Assembly (NCBI GenBank): GCA_022661535.1
Contig: JAKULF010000004.1
Location: 6,386,001 to 6,450,000, forward strand
DNA length: 64,000 bases
Direction: 5' to 3'
DNA from: Eutypa lata
Taxonomy: Eukaryota > Ascomycota > Sordariomycetes > Xylariales > Diatrypaceae
Part shown: positions 58,496 to 64,000 of the stretch, piece after piece
Position numbering within the stretch: position 1 is the stretch's first letter
Layout: each line of letters starts with the position of its first letter
Notes under the pieces: generated by a model
Told to the model about the DNA's origin: nothing
The model's input: only the letters and a program-made list of their open reading frames with translations
The model's database searches: none
Position numbers and translations under genes: made by a program

Positions 58496-61377
58496 ATTAT
58501 TAACGTATAAAATTATAATATTATTTATTTTAAAATTTAAATAAATAACGTCATTTAATATTAAAATTATAAAGTTTATATTATTTTAAAATAATTTTTA
58601 TTTTTATTTATTAAGTTATATTAATTTATTTAAATTTATATAAAAAGTTTATTAATTAAATAATATAATTTAAATCATATTTATAAATTTTTTTTTAAAA
58701 ATATATATTAAAATATTTTTTTAATAATAAAAATATTTTTATAAATAATTTCTTTTTTAATTTATTATTAAAATACATTATAATAAAATTTAATTTATAT
58801 AATATATTAATTATATAAAATTATAAAAATTATAAAAATTCTATTAATATATAATTTAAATTATAATTATAATAATTTCGTTATAATTAATATTTTTTAT
58901 TATATAAATCGTTTTATATATATATAAATTTTTAATTTTTTAAAATCGTTTATTAATTTAAATTTTTTTTATAATATTTATATAATGTTTATTAAATATT
59001 TATATATTATTTTAATTAATAAAATAAATTTAAATAATTTTTAATTAATATTTTTTTATATTTTTATAAATATTATTTTTATTTATAAATTTCTTTTAAA
59101 ACTTATTAAAACTTTTTTAATAATAAATTATTTTTAAATATTATTATTATTAATTTATATATTTTTAAATATTTAAAAAAATTTAATATTTTATAAAAGT
59201 TTTTAAAAATATCGTATCGTTTTTTTTAAATAAAAATATTATTTATATATAAAAATAAACTTATATTATTATTTTAAAAGCGTTATTAAAGTTTATAAAT
59301 TTATATTTTTAATCGTTTATAATATTATCGTTAATAAAATTAAATTTAAAATTATATTTATTAATATTTTTGCTTTTTTAAATAAATCGTATTTAATATA
59401 ATTTAATTATAATTTTAAAGTATTTTTCGAAAGCGTTATATATATAAAATTTAAGAATTATCTTTTTCGAACGATTACGTTTATATTTAATAAATTTTTT
59501 ATTTTTATTTTTTTTATTTCGTTATTAAATATAATATTATTATTATCGTTTTAAATATTAACTTTTTATTTATTTATTTTATTAATTTAATAACGAAGTT
59601 ATTTTTAAATTTACTTTAAAAGTAATCGAATAATGTTTTTTAAATTAAAAAAAATATTTAATTTTATAAGGTTTTTATATATTATAATATAAAAAGTTAT
59701 AAAAAAACGTTTTTTATTTAATTATATAATATAATTACTTTTTTTTTCGTATTTTAAAAAAATGTTTTTTATATTTTAATTAATTAATATTTTAAATTAA
59801 ACTTTTTTAATTAATAAATATAACGTAATATAATTTTAAAATGTATAAATGCTTATAACGAAATAAATAATTATTATTAAAATTTAAACTTTTTTAATAA
59901 ATTTTCGTAAATATTATATTTTTAATTAATAATTAATTTATTTTATTAATTATTTTAATAATTACCTTTATAACGTAATTTTAAAAATGTATAAGGATTT
60001 TTATTTAAATTATATAAACTTTAACTTTATTTTATATAAATTTAATAATGCGTTTTATAACTTTATTTTAATATTAATTATAAAATAATAATAATTAAAG
60101 TTTAATATCGCGTTTTTTATAAAATTCGTTTATTTTAAATATATTAAATTTTCGTTTATTATTTAATTTTAAAATTTAAATTACTTTTTTTTTCGTTAAA
60201 AAGTTAATTAATATAATATAAATTGTTACGTAATAATATTAATAATATAATGCTTATATTATATTATATAATTTCGTTTATATAAATCGATGTTTTAAGT
60301 ATTTTTTAACGAAAACTTTTTTATTTTTATTATATTATAAATCGTATAAAATAAAACTTTAATATTTTTAAACTTAAGATTTATATTATAAAATCGTTTA
60401 ATAATTTAAATTAAACGTTTATTATTAAAGTAATAAAGTTAACGATATTATAAAATAACCTTTTTATAATGTTTTCGTTTATTATAACTTTTTCGTTATT
60501 ATTAAACTTAAATATTATATATTAAAAAAAATTAATTTATTATTATTAATTTTAAATTTAAATATATTAAAAGTTTATAATAAAAACTTTCGTTTTTTAT
60601 ATTAATTTATTATAAAAGTTTTTTTATTTAATAATTTTAAAATATTATAATTTAAATAATTACTTTTTTTATATTATATTTTATTAAAAAATATTTTAAA
60701 CGGAAATTTTTTAATAATTAAAATATACGATATTATTAAATTTAAACGAAATTTATTAAACTTAATTAATTATTATATAACGATATTAATAATTAAAATG
60801 TAAATAAAACTTATTTTAATATTAATAATAAAGTAATTTTATTTAATATTATTAATCGTTTTTTAATTAAATCGTTAAAGTTATTAATAATATTAATATT
60901 TAAATTGTTATTTTATAATAATTAATTTTTCGTATTATTTATAAAATGTATTTAAAAGATTATTATTTAATACGCAATAATCGTAACGTTTAAAACGTTT
61001 TTTTATATAATTTCTTTAATATTCTTTTCGTTTTTAACGCTTTTTTATTTAATAAAGATTATAATTATAATGCTTTTTAATTTAATTTATTAATATATAA
61101 TATTAAAGAGTAATTTATTATATTATTTAAAAATCTTTTTAAATACGTTTCGTTTTATAAAAATAATAATTAAAAAAGTAAAACCTTTATATATATCTTT
61201 AAATTTAATTAAAATTATTAAATCGTTAAGTTTAATTAAATAATCGTAATTATTATAGCCGTTATTATTATTAATAACTTTGGTTTTGTTTTTGTTTTTA
61301 TTTTTATTTTTATTATTTTTTCGTTTTTCGTTTTTATAATATCGAAATATATATTCGTATTTATTATAATTAAAATA
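58496..61377 (-). mobile_element. RIP-degraded Ty1/copia-like retrotransposon (Gag to RT span)
   Basis: On the minus strand at 61377-61334 the codons read Y-x2-Y-x4-Y-x4-Y, with Asn and Glu where glycines are usual. This is what RIP makes of a CCHC Gag zinc knuckle (TGY and CAY to TAY, GGN to AAN/GAN), with a Lys/Asn-rich tail. At 58643-58626 the codons LYKFK-stop correspond to LYGLKQ of copia reverse transcriptases, and at 58507-58496 YVNN corresponds to the catalytic YVDD. The 44-codon spacing and the 2.85 kb from knuckle to YVDD fit copia order. The two RT motifs are one frame apart, so indels are also present. Element ends are not defined. Confidence 0.55.
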
Positions 61378-62929
61378 AAAAAGCTTTTTTTATCGTTTAT
61401 AAAAAGCTTATTAAATCGATTTTTTTTTTATAAATTCGGTTTCTTTATTTCTTTATTATTATAGCTTTTTTAAATATATAACTTTATATTTTTATGCGAT
61501 TTATTAATGCTTTTTATTTAATTTTAAAATTTAATATTAAAATTTTTAATTAATTTATAAATAAAGTAATTAATTATTCGTAATATAAAGTTTATAGTTT
61601 TATATTAATAAATAACTTTATTTTTTACGGCGCTTATAAACATCGTAATATAAACGGCTTTATTTAATTTTATATTAATTAATTTGTTTTTTTATATTTT
61701 TAAAATTATATAATAAAAATAAAAGAATTCTTTTCGTTATATTTAAAATTATAAAAATCATTTTAAATACTTCGTTAATGTATTATATTAATTATTAAAA
61801 AAAATAAATTATAAAGTTTTTAATATTTCGATTTTTAAAGTTATATTTATAATTAATTATTAAAAATATTATTTATAAATCTTTATAATAACTTTTATAA
61901 ATTTAATTTTAAAAAAAAACTTTTTTTACTTTTTTTTAAGATTTTTTTCGGCGAATTTATATAAGCTTTTATTAGTTTTTAAAGATTTAAAAAAACGAGT
62001 TTTTTAAATATTATAATCGAAATTATTTAAGTTTAAATTACTTAAATTCGAATTATTATAATTTATATTTTATATATTTTTATATCCTTTATTAAGTTTA
62101 TTTATTTATCGACTTTTTTTATAATAATATAAAAAAAAAATACGGTTTTTTTATTTATTTAATTTCGTTATTTTAATATTAATTAAATTACGATAACTTT
62201 TTAATAAAATAATTATTAATGAAATTTTAAGTTATTATTTATAAATGTTATAATAATAGTTTAAAATTTTATTAATCGTTACGATATAAAAAAATATAAC
62301 TTTTTATAAACTTTAAAAACTTTTTTTCGATTTTTAAAATCGATAAAATTTTACTTTATAAATAATAATATTCGTTAATTTAAAAGTTATATTTTATATA
62401 CGTTAATAATAACATTTATAATAAAATATGTTTTTAATTTTTAATTTTAAATTAATTATAATAAATTAATTTAAATTTAAAGTTAAAAATTAAATTCGTA
62501 TAAAAATATTTAAAAGTAAAAAAATAATTACTTTTTTTATTTTATACGAATTTTATAAATTTAATTATTATATTATAAACTTTTTATATTATAAGTTATA
62601 TTAATTATTATATAAAATTTTTATATTTTATTTTTATATATATAATTAATTTTACGTTTATATATAAATTTAATTAATTTATAATTAAATTAATTAATTA
62701 AAAATTAAATAAATAATTAAAGTTATTATTATTTAATTATATTATTTTAAAGAAATTTTTAAATAATTTAAGTTTTAAGTTTATAAATTTATAAATTATT
62801 TTTATATAATTATTATAATTATTTATAATTATTATAATTATTTATAATTATCATTATTTATATATAATTATAAATTTATAAATTTATAAAATAATTAATA
62901 ATTAAATTTAAAAAATAATTTATAAATAA

Positions 62930-63450
62930 TTAATAATTTTATTAAATTCGAAGAATTTTTTATTTTAAATTATTTAAAAATTAATCGTAAAATTTAAAGT
63001 AAAAATAAAGTTAACATTATTAAGTAATTAATAAGAAATAACCTTTGCGAATTAATCGAATTCCGGTTAATAAAGGATTTAAATAAGTTAAAATTTAATT
63101 AGTAGCTATTAACTCGAAGCTAAAATAGCGCTAGTGATTTAATTAATCTTAAAAAAGATTTAGCACTTTGATTAAATACATCCTTTAGGTTTTATAGGCC
63201 ACTTAGCTTTAACCACTTATAACTTATATCTTTTAAACTTATAGCTTTTAAACCTATAGCTTTTAAACTTACAGCTTTTAAACCTACAAACTTATAAACC
63301 TACCTTGTAGCTTTTAAACCTACAGACCTACCCTACAGCTGACTTACAGCTGTATATAAGTGGCTGTAACAGTTGTACGAAGGTGGCTTACAAACCTGCA
63401 GACCTATAGCCTACAGACCTACTAGCCACTTACTAGCCACCTTTCGGACT
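62930..63450. repeat. RIP-mutated partial copy of the 51.67-kb unit
   Basis: Aligns to the start of the 2-kb unit: AAAAAAGATTTAGCACTTTG is shared at about 51864 and 63150, and flanking differences are mostly C-to-T and G-to-A. The minisatellite part follows; mutation is heavy to about 63300 and light after that. Confidence 0.8.
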
Positions 63451-63690
63451 TACAGACTGATGGATAAGAATGAAGGAGCAAAAAGATGTTGTATTCGGTT
63501 AGGTTATGGGCTACGTAGCGATACCTTAAAGAATCCATATATGGATCCGGATCAATTAATCACTTCACACACGGCCAGATTACCCACCACGTCGACCATC
63601 GCAACAACGTATATCGACGATTTCATTCATCGTAAACATCTCGATTTACTTAATCCGTTAATTTCGACGATCCTTTTTTCGTATTAAATC
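63451..63690. other. Normal-composition segment of unknown nature
   Basis: About 240 bp of balanced DNA between the minisatellite copy and the next RIP block. It carries an open frame of about 75 codons (MDKNEGAKRCCIRLGYGL at its start) with no recognised motif. It is probably a repeat fragment. Confidence 0.3.
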
Positions 63691-64000
63691 CTTTAATATA
63701 TATAAATAACTCGAACTTAATTATAATATTTAATTATATTACATTATAAATAATTATTAAAAACTTAATTAATTTTAATTTTAATTTTATATTAATATCG
63801 ATTAAATATAATAACGTTAAATTATAATTATACGATACGTTAAAATATTTAATACGTAATATTTAAAAGTAATTCGATATTATTATAAATAAAACCTTAA
63901 ATAAAAATTATACTTTTTTTAAAAAAATAAAATATATATATATAATATAAAATATTTAACTTTATAACTTTATTAATATATAAACGATAACGTTAATAAC
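63691..64000. repeat. AT-rich RIP block, right (continues past window)
   Basis: Same composition and C-context as the other blocks. No genes. Confidence 0.8.

Larger units (their letters stand above)
53927..62929. repeat. AT-rich RIP block, main
   Basis: Nine kilobases of nearly pure A/T DNA with residual C in CpG and CpT. No intact coding sequence. It contains a dead copia-like element on the minus strand and a 98-bp exact tandem duplication. Confidence 0.9.

Noticed and set aside
1..64000. CRISPR array, rRNA genes, bacterial-type operons
   Set aside because: None present; the window is eukaryotic and its tandem repeats are minisatellite or microsatellite type.

Overview
The window is nuclear DNA of a filamentous ascomycete (Pezizomycotina). 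The evidence is short spliceosomal introns (GT..AG with CTAAC-like branch sites), a Zn2Cys6 transcription factor, a HET-domain gene, and large AT-rich blocks with the signature of repeat-induced point mutation (RIP). A Sordariomycete is my best guess from general style, but the sequence does not prove it. Exon boundaries below were worked out by hand from reading frame, splice sites and family motifs.

Layout. Positions 1-1429 hold the 3' part of an N-myristoyltransferase gene. A small cysteine-rich protein gene follows, then about 5 kb of intergenic sequence containing a first RIP block (6060-7040). At 8.2-9.1 kb lies a 1-Cys peroxiredoxin. A decayed coding remnant sits near 10 kb. At 11.0-15.3 kb a cytochrome b5/b5-reductase fusion and a cytochrome P450 are transcribed divergently from one 1.1 kb spacer, so the reductase could be a redox partner of the P450. 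From 18.7 to 29 kb are a kelch/BTB protein, an alpha/beta hydrolase with an overlapping upstream ORF, and a patatin-type lipase. At 29.7-36.5 kb a tandem-zinc-cluster transcription factor and a sugar-porter MFS gene are divergent, a usual arrangement for a regulator and its target transporter. The first zinc cluster of the regulator is interrupted by three in-frame stops. A tRNA-Arg(ACG) with an intron follows, then a GPI-type secreted protein, an NmrA-like protein, a HET protein, a LITAF-domain protein and an SRPK-like kinase. The start codon of the kinase lies at the edge of a RIP block.

From 49.3 kb to the end the window is almost gene-free. RIP blocks (49.3-51.67, 53.93-62.93 and 63.69-64 kb) surround a 2 kb island of normal composition made largely of a CTACAG-type minisatellite. 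The island has inverted termini, a tRNA-like segment at its right end and two stem-loops just beyond it. A RIP-mutated copy of the island's left end occurs at 62.93-63.45 kb, so mutated and unmutated copies can be compared directly. Inside the large RIP block, minus-strand motifs match a Gag zinc knuckle and a copia-type reverse transcriptase with RIP substitutions, so the block contains a dead Ty1/copia-like element.

Limits: no similarity search or splice prediction was run. Family names rest on recognised motifs; functions of the small, GPI and HET proteins are not established by the sequence.
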